Origin: Chionis minor | Taxonomy: Eukaryota > Chordata > Aves > Charadriiformes > Chionididae | Assembly: GCA_013398295.1 (NCBI GenBank) | Contig: VZSF01007301.1 | Location: 124,001-188,000, forward strand | Length of the DNA stretch: 64,000 bases | Reading direction: 5' to 3' | Part shown: positions 36,041-48,334 of the stretch, piece after piece | Layout: each line of letters starts with the position of its first letter | Position numbering within the stretch: position 1 is the first letter of the stretch | The notes under the pieces: model-generated | The model's database searches: none | Told to the model about the DNA's origin: nothing | Seen by the model: the letters and a program-made list of their open reading frames with translations, nothing else | Translations under genes and position numbers: made by a program

Positions 36041-39000
36041 ACAAAAAGTTTCTCCAGAGGACGTGGTAGGGGAGTCAGAAGGCTCTCAATTTTATGGCTG
36101 CCACTGGGCGCAGGAAGACTGATAAGCAGCATTAGGAGCTTGAGGAGGTGAAGGTCATGCTTCTGGAGACCTGTGATAATTGTTCTTTGTGTGAGACCCC
36201 GTAGGCATGCCCTGTTATAGAGATCTTTAGATGGAAATGTACCGCTAAGCCCACCAGATGCTTGGACACCCTGGGACCCAGGACCGCTTTGTTGGACAGT
36301 TTAGAGGAGCCTGAGTGTACTGATGCCTTTCTGAGATCTCCATGCTGGGGTCTGGCAAAAGAACCCTATGCAGATACATCCAGAGATGATCCTCCAGTCT
36401 GTTCCCTTTCTCAGCCAGCACTGGGAGCTTCCTCTGGAAATGCCCTGCACTGCCATCCTGGTAGGTGCAATGTATTTCTTTAAATATTTTTGTGGGGGAA
36501 AAGTAAGGATGTGTGTGAGGCTTCTTGTGTCATTAGCGTGTTGGACTCAGAGAAGAGATGATATATACTGCTGGTCTGCTGACTACAAGGGTCGTTATAT
36601 TTTCTAATATATGGAGCGGTTTCTGAGAGTGGTCTCCAAGAGTGGTCTCCTGACATAGTAACTAACCAAGTTAAAAACTACTCACTCAGTTTCCACCCTG
36701 TACTGTAACTTAGCCCCTGCTACCATGCCAGTTGCACGTGCAGCTTTGCCATGGTAGTAGAGCCCTCCTAGACTTTTCTGTCACAATTCTGCTATGCATC
36801 CCTTCCCCCCTTCTCTGAATGCAGTGGCTAATGAGCTGATGGTGTGGCCATCATTCTCCACAAAACAGTACTGTAAATCCCATCTCTGGTCCTCAAGCAG
36901 TAAGAGTGACAAGGTAGTGGGGATGCAGGGCATGCTGTGGCTGAGAGGGTGGCAGAAGTCAGGAGACCTGGAGCTGCACAGAACAACAGCCATTCTCCTA
37001 AATGCAGGTAGGGAGTCCTGAAATCCCATAAGAGGATGGCAAAGTCAGGGGCCTGCTACAACCAACCGTGGATGCAAAACTTTGGGATATTTTGCATCCC
37101 AAGAACTCCAATCCACGCTCACCTTCTGGGCTCAAAACCTATAGCTGATGAACACCACTTCGGCAATAAGGACTCCCAGAGGCTCATGCTCTTTTTCCTT
37201 ATCCTTGGAGAAAAAGAGGCATTGGATGTCAGGTGTTGATTCATTGAAGGTATCCTGTGACAGTTGCTGCAGCCACGGGATTAAGGACACCTGGCTGCCT
37301 CTATAGCACCAACACATTCCCAACTCAGAGCAAGCAGGTGGGAGTGTTTCCCCAATGAAGAGAATTTCAACAATGTGGCTCTAAAGCAGGTTTTCTTTAT
37401 TTTAAGTAAGTAATAGGTAGAGTGGAGAACTTCAAGTCCTGTCATCTTTTGTTGTATACAAAAAAATAAAGAAAGAATATCTGTAAATCAGGACCATTTT
37501 TACATCATCTTTGCTGAGATTATCCCAGTAAAATTGGAAGCTGGATATTCAACAGATGGTAGCTATCTGGAAACCTGCTTGCTTATTTGCACAAAGAAGC
37601 AGAGTAAAAATTAGAAAAGGAAAAAAAAAAAAAATCTGAAAATGGAGTGAAGTGTTGATTCAGTTAAGCAATTCTGATAAGAAGACAAAGACTAACTGGG
37701 TAAAAAAGAAAAGTAGTCATGTTTATTATTGCACAAAAACATAACATGATGGTATAGAATCCTAAAGAGGAAAAGTAATGTTTCTTTTCTGAGGTTTGTG
37801 TTTGTCAGTGGGACTGTGAAGGAGGATAATTGTACTTGCAGTAGCTGAGGCAATGAATAGTAACAAATTGTCTTACTTTGTTAGGATTGTTTTTTAATGC
37901 TACAACCTACAGTACTTTAGCACTTTGTTTGCAAAATCAATGGATCACCTTGCACAGTGAACTTTAAGACTCTGTTATGTCTTTGGAGGATCAAACCCTC
38001 TGCTTGTTCCCTTGTTTTCCTTATCTGCAGTCCCCTATCTCTCTCATCTCCCACAATGTTCAGTGTTAGAGGCAGTTATGTCAGAAGTTTAATTCCTTCC
38101 AATTTGGAATGAACGTGAACTAACAAAATACTTTTGGGGTTTTGTCATGCAAAATCTACCCAACTATGTTAGTGAATTATTCTTGTCTTATGGATCACTT
38201 GTAGATTACACACCTGTGTCAGTCACAGTTCAGGACATATTAATCCATTAAACAAATCATGAAATGCTATTATTCTTGTTTGAGTGACTCATGTAGTTAA
38301 GTAACACAGCCTTTTAGAAATTAGCATAATGGAGACTTTTTTTCCCTTTAGTAAAACCCAAGTGAAAATTGTCCTTAAAGTGGGTATTTATGTTGGGAAA
38401 TAACCATTTATGAAGTAAATGCAATATGGTCATGGGCAGAGTACAAGTCACAGTTTATTTTAAATTTCAGTCAGATATCTGTGGAGGAAATAGGTCTGCT
38501 ATTTGTTTAGCCTAGCAGCTTAGGAATCCTGGTAGGATATGAGAAAATACTGCTATCCTTTCAAAGGTACTGTGCCATCTCAAGAGACCACAAGTGATCA
38601 GGACCACTGTTTGTGCTTCATCTGAAAGACTGTTTCTAGTAGTTGGACACATCTGCGTGCAAGATAGTAACTCAAAGCAGGTCTGAAAGGCAGAGCAAAA
38701 GAGAACCAATTTAGAGGAGAGAGCATTTCCTACAGGTTCACCACTGTGCCAATTGCTTTCGTCTGTACTAGGTTGTCTTTGGAGACTTCCTGTAAAAGAA
38801 ATAAACAAAAATCGTCCTCACCACAAACTTAATATAATTCAAGATGTTTCTGTCACAAAGAGTATAAAGTACAATTGCGTGTTCTAATCATAGTAAGTAC
38901 TGTATAATTAGTCTTCCAAATGAATGTTTCCACTCATCAGGATGACTAAATAACTTGTTGAGTAAAATTCTTCATTTACATAACTAAAAGCCAATAACAG

Positions 39001-40863
39001 CTTCATCTGCCTTCATCTGATTATATTCTGGTTTTATATCCACATTTCATTGGCCACCTGCCACTCTCTAAAGGATAGAAGGTAATTAGAACCAGTGATA
39101 GTGCACTATTGTTATACTTTTTACAGCACAGATGCAGTTGGGTGCTATTATCATATCTGGTACAATTTTGTGGATAATATCATTATGTCTCTGCTGCCCA
39201 TAAATTTAATTGGAAATGTGAATCAATTGAAAATGCATTTTAATCTCTGCATCATAATACATTTTGCTTAACATAATGGTACTTCAAAGTTTTAACAAAA
39301 TATGTTACACTCTGTGCAGACAGCAAATCCTCTATTGCCTCTAACCGTTCTGTACATGCATATATTTGCACAGAATTTTTTTCACTGCGGTAAAATAATC
39401 TACTGTACAAAATACCATTAAAAATATACTGAAATTAATTAAAATTAATATTAAATAGTAATTATTACAATTTTGACCTCTATATTGCATTTCACGTCAT
39501 TCAAGTGACCTTACGGCACCATAATCAATAATGAATTACTGCAAGTAATGAAATAGTTTACATGTAACTATATCTTTGCAGATTGTTCTGCAGAGAGAAT
39601 TGTAAGAGAGTATTAGCAGAGAGGGAGAAAATAAACACCTTCTTTGAATGACCACTAATCCCAGGCACAATTCCCTTGATACACAAGGAATCTCTGATGT
39701 AGCAGAGTCAAGCATTCTATTAGCCCCCCTAAGAGGGTCTGAAACTTATCTGCATTCCAGGTTCTGCAGTAGTGAAAGCTTTTTCAATGAATTCTCTTTA
39801 CTTTCTGAAATGGCATTTTATAATCAATCTCTTAAATAAAGTTTCCGATAATCCCAAATTGACCAAAATGCCAGTTGGCCCCATTTCTTATTAAATTAGT
39901 TCTTGTTATAAATATTCCAGTATCCTAATTGCATTGTGGTACTGATAAACTTTTTTTTTTTGAACTCTGGAGTTGGTTTGTCATGAAGCTCTACTACTTC
40001 TCTGGTTTAAGAGACACTCGTCTCCATTTTTCTCTCATAAAACTGAAAGTAAATCCTAAATTACATGTGACATTCCTGTCCTTTTTCACTTCCATCATTT
40101 TAGATCCATTAATGGTTCTGTTCTATTGGACAGTAGGACACACTATAACAATGGTCACTAATTAGGACTCTTTTCACCTTTCCTTTGTTTTCTGGATTTG
40201 TATTGTTTCTCCTCTCTCCGCATTGGTCTTTCTAAATTCTGTTGTGTTCATTACCAGTGCATACCTCCTAGTTTTAGACTGTCTTTTCCCATTTTTCGTG
40301 TCTTCAAAAGTGGGGAGGGGATGTCCACACTGTGTACTATAGCAGACACTGGTGGTACTTCTTTCTTGATGGATTCACTATGTTTTTCTCTGCTCTTCTC
40401 AAAGAGTTGGCAAATTTCTCTTGGATAACACAGATTACAAAGTTGGTGTTGATTATGCTTTAAACCATTTTCTACCTTCTTTAACCATTTTGGGGTCCCA
40501 CAAATGGACAGTAAAAACTTTAATCCCATGGGAGAGATGTAGGTCAGTTGTTAGTTCACTGTCAGGGTAAAAAAATATGAAACATTTGACTATTCTGTGT
40601 GGAGTAAAAGCTAAACTCAGATGAATTCTATCAAAGAACCAAAAGTAAGATTACAATTTCATAATCTTACTTCTTCAGCGAGCATAGATGCATCTATTCA
40701 TACTGGAAGATGACAAGGTGATGAAAAATGGAGGTATGAACTTTAGGCTGAGGGTAAGAAAGCCACAGGAGTAGGGTGCAAATTTTTTACTTACAACAGT
40801 AACAACAAAAAGGAGCTAGAATTGTTCATTAAAAATCACAGCTGCGTCTGTCACAAAGTTGGT
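36041..40863. other. Gene-free stretch
   Basis: No recognised gene. The stretch 39000-39560 is AT-rich, free of simple repeats and rich in TAATTA-type words, a possible conserved non-coding element that I cannot test without alignment. Confidence 0.5.
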
Positions 40864-41400
40864 ATGCAGGGCCACCCCACTGCCTCTCCTGTCTGGCCTG
40901 TCCCTTCTGAAGAGTTTATAGCCGCCCAACGCAGCACTCCAGTTCTGTGTATCATCCCACCGTGTTTCTGCGATGGCAACTATATCGTAGTTCTCCTGCT
41001 GCACAATGCCTCCCAGCTCCTCCTGTTTGCTGCCCATGCTGCATGCATTGCTGTAGATGCGCTTCAGTTGGTCTACTGATCCTGCCACCTTTTTGGAGGG
41101 AGAAGTCCTAATTCCTACCTGACCATTCCCAGCTGCTTCCATGATTTCTAGCCCATCACTATCCCTTGTGTCTTTGCTATTACATGGCACTCCATCCCCT
41201 ACCTCCACTGGGATGGTAGACCGAAGGACCTCACCAGCATACCACCCCATGAACATTGGCACACCACCCCTAGGCTTACCTCTAGTGAGCCTGGTTTTAT
41301 CCCTTTCCCCCTTTCAATCTAGTTTAAAGCCCCTTCAAAGAGCCCTGCCAACTCATGCGCAAAGATCCTTTTCCTCCTGAAGTACTCCTGAAGCCAAGTA
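40864..41400 (-). mobile_element. CR1 5' portion, inverted relative to the copy at 42391
   Basis: The minus strand carries the CR1 leader (cttttgaaggggctttaaac-type block near 41310-41370), then the start of ORF2: IYSNACSMGSKQEEL, YDIVAIAETRWDD, GYKLFRRDRPDRRGSGVALH. It stops at 40864-40869, exactly where the + strand copy beginning at 42391 picks up (VKECFDYLELNDG). Together they cover the element once. The N-terminal endonuclease is one open frame here. The 5' limit toward 41400 is approximate. Confidence 0.88.
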
Positions 41401-42390
41401 CTTCAGCTACAATCATGGAAAGAGATTAGAAAAGTTTATTTATGCCAGAATTCTCCAAGACAAAACATATCAGCTGAGCTGTCTAAAAGAAGAACATGCA
41501 CTGATACAGAATACTATGCAAGTGAACGTTGATATAAGAGGGTATAACATGTTTTGATTTTGATATGGAACAAGAAAATGAAAAGGGATAATAATGGGAT
41601 AAAATATATCTAGGAAGAGAATAAAATGAGACAAACTGGATTGTGAAGTAGAAGAAAAGAAAAATAATATAATTGATGACAAATTAAGTAAAGCAGGAAT
41701 GAAGAGTTATGAATGTGATTAGCCATAATGCCAGGTCCCAAGATATCTTCAAAGATCAATCAGGTGATTAACTGAAGCAACTTTGGGAATGTATAGTACT
41801 TGGTTAGGTATATTTATCCGAGGTAAGCAAAGGAAGGTGCACAAAATATAGAAGTCTCCACTGGTTACAAAGTCTCCACATCATAAAAGGAAAGAATAAT
41901 TCCTTGGCTATGAATCGGTCTAGGGCAGTTGCTCAATCAGATCAAGACATGAACAAACTATATGGGTAAAGTTTCCATCCAGTGTGGAAGAGGGATTGGA
42001 AAATCCATTCCAGCCTTGTTCAGTATCTTCCATGTACAGCCAATTAAAGAGGTACTAATTGCACTGCCCTGAAATATCAACCACAAAAAAAAAAAAAAAA
42101 ATTCGAGGTTTTTTTAAGGCAAACATTATAATTTCAGACAAAATTTTCATTTCCTGGTGGTTTTTTTGTTTTTGTTTGGTTTTGTGGCTTTTTTTGTTTT
42201 GTTTTAAATCAGCATCAAATCACAGTCACAGAATATACTTCTATAGGAAACCTTGCAGAAAAGTCTTCTCAAGCAATGCAAATTATTGTTCATTAATACA
42301 CTTTTTGCAGGTCAAGTCCAAGCATTTTGTGTTGGGATTTTTGTTGGGGTTTTTTGTGGTTTTTTTCCTTCCTCCCTGTGTTTCCCTGTG
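41401..42390. other. Non-CR1 DNA between the two CR1 halves
   Basis: About 1 kb with no CR1 similarity and no gene. It includes a 17-base A-run at 42085-42101 and a T/G-rich tract at 42160-42205. Under the inversion model it is the original upstream flank of the element, now reversed. Confidence 0.6.
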
Positions 42391-45037
42391 CATGTTAAGG
42401 AGTGCTTTGATTATCTTGAACTTAATGATGGTGAAGATAGGGTTGAGTGTTCATGGGTGAGAATCAGGGGAAAGGCCAATAAGGCAGATATCATGGTGGG
42501 ACTCTGTTATAGACTGCCCAACCAGGATGAAGAGGTAGATGAAATATTGTATAAGCAGCTGGGAGAAGTCTTGCAATCACTTCAACTTGTTCTCATGGGC
42601 GACTTCATCTTACCAGATGTCTGCTGGAAATACAATACAGCAGAGACTAAACAGTCTAGGAGGTTCATGGAGTGTGTGGAAGGTAACTTCCTGACACAGC
42701 TGGTGAGGGAGACAGCTAGGGAACGTGCCCTGCTGGACCTATTGTTTGCAAACAGAGGACTTTTGGGTGATGTGAAGACTGGAGGCTGTCTTCGCCATAG
42801 TAATCATGAAATGATAGAGTTTTCAATTCTTGGAGAAGTAAGGAGGGGGGTTAGTAGAACTGCCACTTTGGACTTCTGGAGGGCAGACTTTGACCTGTTT
42901 AGGGGTCTGGTTGAGAGAGTCCCTTGGGAGGCAGTCCTGAAGGGCAAAGGAGTCCAGGAAGGCTGGACATGCTACAAGAAGGAGATATTTAAGGTGCAGG
43001 AGCAGGCTGTCCCCGTGTGCCCTAAGATGAGCAAGCAGGGAAGAAGACTGGCCTGGCTAAACAGAGATCTCTGGCTGGAACTCAGGAAGAAAAGTAAAGT
43101 TTATGGCCTGTAGAAGAAGAGGCAGGCCACTCAGGAAGACTACAAAGGTTGCGTGGGGCCATGCAGGGAGAAAATTAGAAGGGCGAAAGATCAAATAGAC
43201 CATAATCTGGCTACTGCCTTAGAAGACAATAAAAAATGTTACTATAAATACATTAACAGCAAAAGGAGGGCTAAGGAGGATCTCCGTCCTTTAATGGATG
43301 TGGGAGGAAAAAGAGTGACCAAGGATGAGGAAAAGTCTGAGGTACTTAATGCCTTCTTTGCCTCAGTCTTTAATAGTAAGATCAGTTGTTTTCTGGGTAC
43401 CCAGGCCCCTGGGCTACATGACTTGGATGGCGAGCAGAATGAAGCCCTCATAATCCAAGGGGAAATGGTTAGCAATTTGTTACACCACTTAGACACACAC
43501 AAGTCTATGGGACCAGATGGGATCCTCCCAAGGGTACTGAGGGAGCTGTCAGAAGTGCTCACTGAGCCACTTTCCATTGCTTATCAGTAATTTTCGCTAA
43601 CAGGGGAGGTCTCAGTTGACTGCAGGTTAGTGAAGGTGATGTCCATCCACAAGAAGGGCCAGAAGGAGGATCCATGGAGCTACAGGCCTGTCAGTCTGAC
43701 CTCGATGCCTGGGACGGTTATGGAGCAGATCATCTTGAGTGCCATTATGTAGCACGTGCAGGACAACCAGGCAATCAGGCCCAGTCAGCATGGGTTCATG
43801 AAAGGGAGGTCCTGCTTGACTAACCTGATCTCCTCCTATGACAAGGTGACCCGCTTGGTGGATGAGGGAAAGGCTGTGGATGTTGTTTACCTGGACTTCA
43901 ATAAAGTCTTCAATACTACCATTTCCCACAGCATTCTCCAGGAGAAACTGGCTGCTTATGGCTTGGATGGGTGTAATCTATGCTGGCTGAAAAACTTTCT
44001 GGAAGGATGTGCCCAAAGAGTGGTGGTGAATAGAGTTAAATCCAGTTGGTGGCTGGTCACAAGTGGTGTTCCCCAGGGGTTGGTATTGGGGCCAGTTCTG
44101 TTTAATATCTTTATCAATGACCTGGACAACAGGACCGAGATGACACCCTCAGTAAGTTTGCAGATGACACCAAGTTGGGCAGGAGTGTTGAACTGCTGGA
44201 GGGCAGGCTGGCTCTACAGAGGGACCTGGACATGCAGGATCAGTGGGCCAAGGCCAATGGTATGAGGTTCAACAAGGCCAAGTGCCAGGTCCTGCACTTG
44301 GGTCACAACAACCCCATGCAGCACTACAGGCTTGGGGAAAAGTGGCTGGAAAGTTGCCTGGCAGAAAAGGACCTGGGGGTGTTGGTTGACAGACAGCTGG
44401 TTGAATATGAGCCAGCAGTGTGGCCAGGTGGCCAAGAAGGCCAATGGCATCCTAGCTTGTGTCAGGAATAGTGTGGCCAGTGGGACTAGGGGAATGATAG
44501 TACTTGTACTTGTCACTGGTGAGGCCCTACCTAGAATACTGTGTTCATCTTTGGGCCCCTCACCACAAGAAAGACATTGAGGTTCTGGAGCGTGTCCAGA
44601 GAAGGGCAATGAAGATGGTGTGGAGTCTAAAGCACAAGTCTTATGAGCTGAGGGAATTGGGGTTGTTTAACCTGGAGAAAAGGAGGCTGAGGGGAGACCT
44701 TATTGCTCTCTACAGCTACCTGAAAGGAGGTTGTAGCGAGGTGGGTGTTGGTCTCTTTTCCTGAGTAAGAGGTGATAGGACAAGAGGAAATGGCCTCAGA
44801 TTGCATTAGAGGAGGTTTAGACTGGACATTAGGAAAAAATTTTTCACCAAAAGGGTTATTAGGGACTGGAACAGGCTGCCCAGGAAAGTGATTGAGTCAC
44901 CATCCCTGGAGGTATTTTAGAAACTGGTAGATGTGGTGCTTAGGGACATGATTTAGCAGTAACTTGGCAGTGCTAGGTTAACGGTTGAACTTTATGACTT
45001 TAAAGGTCTCTTCCATAATGATTCTATGATTCTATAC
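42391..45037 (+). mobile_element. CR1 LINE, 3' portion through 3' tail
   Basis: Runs from the middle of the endonuclease (HVKECFDYLELNDG) through reverse transcriptase to the 3' UTR ('tgcttagggacatgatttag') and two ATTCTATG-type terminal repeats near 45037. Its missing 5' part is on the opposite strand at 40864-41400. The last 908 bp are present again at 46233-47140 through the block duplication. Confidence 0.95.
42393..44763 (+). pseudogene. CR1 ORF2 remnant: endonuclease C-half and reverse transcriptase
   Basis: Endonuclease motifs include VGLCYRLPNQDEEVDE, LMGDFILPDVCW and HSNHEMIEFSIL. Reverse transcriptase motifs include [12 protein letters not shown] (spanning a break), [37 protein letters not shown] and FADD at 44157-44168. 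It is inactive: stops at 43111-43113 (TAG), 43588-43590 (TAA) and 43750-43752 (TAG), a frameshift between 44128 and 44150 just before FADD, and another near 44400. The coding end GVGLFS is followed by a stop at about 44763, short of the usual C-terminus. Confidence 0.92.
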
Positions 45038-46231
45038 TCCTCTAGGGTTTGTTTTTTCCATTCCTTACCCATAGGTTATGGCTTTGTATTGTATTTGCTC
45101 TTCATTCTTTCAGTATTTAAATTGTCTTTGCTTCCAATTGGTCTTTTTCCAGCTGAACATTTTAGTCCTTTCTTTCCTTCATCCAGTAATCATGTGTGAT
45201 CTGCTATTTATCACTCACACATGTCTAATTAACCTGCTCTTTACAGATTTATGACTCCTTATGGCTGGATTTTCTGCTTCTGATGTCTGTACGTGAGTGT
45301 GTGGCTCTCTATATGTAGATTATTTTTTTTTTTTTGAAATTTAGGTTTGCAACATAGTCTTGATTTGTACCTGCCATCCTTGGGTTTGCACGTGAATGAG
45401 CTTATTTAAAACTAATTAAATGCTAATGCTTTTTGTATACAACATTAACCAATTTGCTTTAGCCAATTTGTGTATGCAGACTAGGAGTACCAACTACTTG
45501 AATTTTCCCTTTGCTCCCAAAGGTAGAGTGTAAGCCACCTTTATAACTCACATACCTGGATAGGTGAAGATTTTTATTTTTTCTTTGTACTATGTAAGAG
45601 AAAGTCTTCATGTGATACAGGGCTGCTGTAGTGACTAAACCCCAACCTTTTTCTGCCTTTGGCATAGAGAATGTTTCAAGGAAAGGGTCTTAAGATTTTC
45701 TTGAGCAATTTAAAATTTCTGCTGGGAATTACTCTTTGGTAACTAACATCACTCAGGGCAGACAGGACTTCTCAAGAGCTTGACAGTTTTCAGATCGGGA
45801 GGTTATAATGACTGTTGAACAGCATCACCCTCTCTGAACTTTTATGAATGTACAAATCAAAGATGGGATTTTTTAGTGCCTAAACGTTTCAAGCTGCTCA
45901 TCACTTCAGAAAGGAACTTGAGCTTCCCAGTAGTGATGACTCTGGAATGCCCCCTTGGCTAACAGCAAAAGCAAGTACCTGGCTCTTTCAACCACTGCCC
46001 CTTTGTTTATTACAGGTTATTTACTGACCTTTTGGGGGATGGTGTTGGTTTTGGACTCCCCATCCCCATCGCTTCTAATGTCGTCTTTCTATGAATTAAA
46101 GTTCAGGTTTGAGGACACGTGGTCAATGGCAATTTGTCACACTCTTTTTGATGTCACCTTCAGTTCAGTTGGAGTTGAGAGTGCTGGCAAACTCTGTTCT
46201 CTGCCATTGCGCTGTTGCACAGAGACTTCTG
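44130..46231 (+). repeat. 2,102-bp duplicated block, copy 1
   Basis: Identical to 46233-48334 at constant offset 2103, apart from one difference that I noticed (G at 46211 against A at 48314). It starts inside the CR1 reverse transcriptase, includes the CR1 tail, and continues through unrelated flanking DNA. The copies adjoin across a single N at 46232. Confidence 0.97.
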
Positions 46232-46232
46232 N
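46232..46232. other. Single-base assembly gap or ambiguous base
   Basis: One N placed exactly at the joint of the two 2,102-bp copies. Confidence 0.95.
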
Positions 46233-47140
46233 CAGGACCGAGATGACACCCTCAGTAAGTTTGCAGATGACACCAAGTTGGGCAGGAGTGTTGAACTGCT
46301 GGAGGGCAGGCTGGCTCTACAGAGGGACCTGGACATGCAGGATCAGTGGGCCAAGGCCAATGGTATGAGGTTCAACAAGGCCAAGTGCCAGGTCCTGCAC
46401 TTGGGTCACAACAACCCCATGCAGCACTACAGGCTTGGGGAAAAGTGGCTGGAAAGTTGCCTGGCAGAAAAGGACCTGGGGGTGTTGGTTGACAGACAGC
46501 TGGTTGAATATGAGCCAGCAGTGTGGCCAGGTGGCCAAGAAGGCCAATGGCATCCTAGCTTGTGTCAGGAATAGTGTGGCCAGTGGGACTAGGGGAATGA
46601 TAGTACTTGTACTTGTCACTGGTGAGGCCCTACCTAGAATACTGTGTTCATCTTTGGGCCCCTCACCACAAGAAAGACATTGAGGTTCTGGAGCGTGTCC
46701 AGAGAAGGGCAATGAAGATGGTGTGGAGTCTAAAGCACAAGTCTTATGAGCTGAGGGAATTGGGGTTGTTTAACCTGGAGAAAAGGAGGCTGAGGGGAGA
46801 CCTTATTGCTCTCTACAGCTACCTGAAAGGAGGTTGTAGCGAGGTGGGTGTTGGTCTCTTTTCCTGAGTAAGAGGTGATAGGACAAGAGGAAATGGCCTC
46901 AGATTGCATTAGAGGAGGTTTAGACTGGACATTAGGAAAAAATTTTTCACCAAAAGGGTTATTAGGGACTGGAACAGGCTGCCCAGGAAAGTGATTGAGT
47001 CACCATCCCTGGAGGTATTTTAGAAACTGGTAGATGTGGTGCTTAGGGACATGATTTAGCAGTAACTTGGCAGTGCTAGGTTAACGGTTGAACTTTATGA
47101 CTTTAAAGGTCTCTTCCATAATGATTCTATGATTCTATAC
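46233..47140 (+). mobile_element. CR1 3' tail, duplicate of 44130-45037
   Basis: Carries the same FADD (46260-46271), frameshifts and 3' terminus as the copy at 42391. Its 5' edge is the duplication joint, not a reverse-transcription stop, so it is not an independent insertion. Confidence 0.95.
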
Positions 47141-48334
47141 TCCTCTAGGGTTTGTTTTTTCCATTCCTTACCCATAGGTTATGGCTTTGTATTGTATTTG
47201 CTCTTCATTCTTTCAGTATTTAAATTGTCTTTGCTTCCAATTGGTCTTTTTCCAGCTGAACATTTTAGTCCTTTCTTTCCTTCATCCAGTAATCATGTGT
47301 GATCTGCTATTTATCACTCACACATGTCTAATTAACCTGCTCTTTACAGATTTATGACTCCTTATGGCTGGATTTTCTGCTTCTGATGTCTGTACGTGAG
47401 TGTGTGGCTCTCTATATGTAGATTATTTTTTTTTTTTTGAAATTTAGGTTTGCAACATAGTCTTGATTTGTACCTGCCATCCTTGGGTTTGCACGTGAAT
47501 GAGCTTATTTAAAACTAATTAAATGCTAATGCTTTTTGTATACAACATTAACCAATTTGCTTTAGCCAATTTGTGTATGCAGACTAGGAGTACCAACTAC
47601 TTGAATTTTCCCTTTGCTCCCAAAGGTAGAGTGTAAGCCACCTTTATAACTCACATACCTGGATAGGTGAAGATTTTTATTTTTTCTTTGTACTATGTAA
47701 GAGAAAGTCTTCATGTGATACAGGGCTGCTGTAGTGACTAAACCCCAACCTTTTTCTGCCTTTGGCATAGAGAATGTTTCAAGGAAAGGGTCTTAAGATT
47801 TTCTTGAGCAATTTAAAATTTCTGCTGGGAATTACTCTTTGGTAACTAACATCACTCAGGGCAGACAGGACTTCTCAAGAGCTTGACAGTTTTCAGATCG
47901 GGAGGTTATAATGACTGTTGAACAGCATCACCCTCTCTGAACTTTTATGAATGTACAAATCAAAGATGGGATTTTTTAGTGCCTAAACGTTTCAAGCTGC
48001 TCATCACTTCAGAAAGGAACTTGAGCTTCCCAGTAGTGATGACTCTGGAATGCCCCCTTGGCTAACAGCAAAAGCAAGTACCTGGCTCTTTCAACCACTG
48101 CCCCTTTGTTTATTACAGGTTATTTACTGACCTTTTGGGGGATGGTGTTGGTTTTGGACTCCCCATCCCCATCGCTTCTAATGTCGTCTTTCTATGAATT
48201 AAAGTTCAGGTTTGAGGACACGTGGTCAATGGCAATTTGTCACACTCTTTTTGATGTCACCTTCAGTTCAGTTGGAGTTGAGAGTGCTGGCAAACTCTGT
48301 TCTCTGCCATTGCACTGTTGCACAGAGACTTCTG
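46233..48334 (+). repeat. 2,102-bp duplicated block, copy 2
   Basis: The second copy; see copy 1. Sequence after 48334 (gaaaaacagttaac) continues naturally from the copy end. Confidence 0.97.

Noticed and set aside
46215..46574. Apparent separate reverse-transcriptase gene
   Set aside because: It is the second copy of the duplicated block and crosses the N; not an independent gene.
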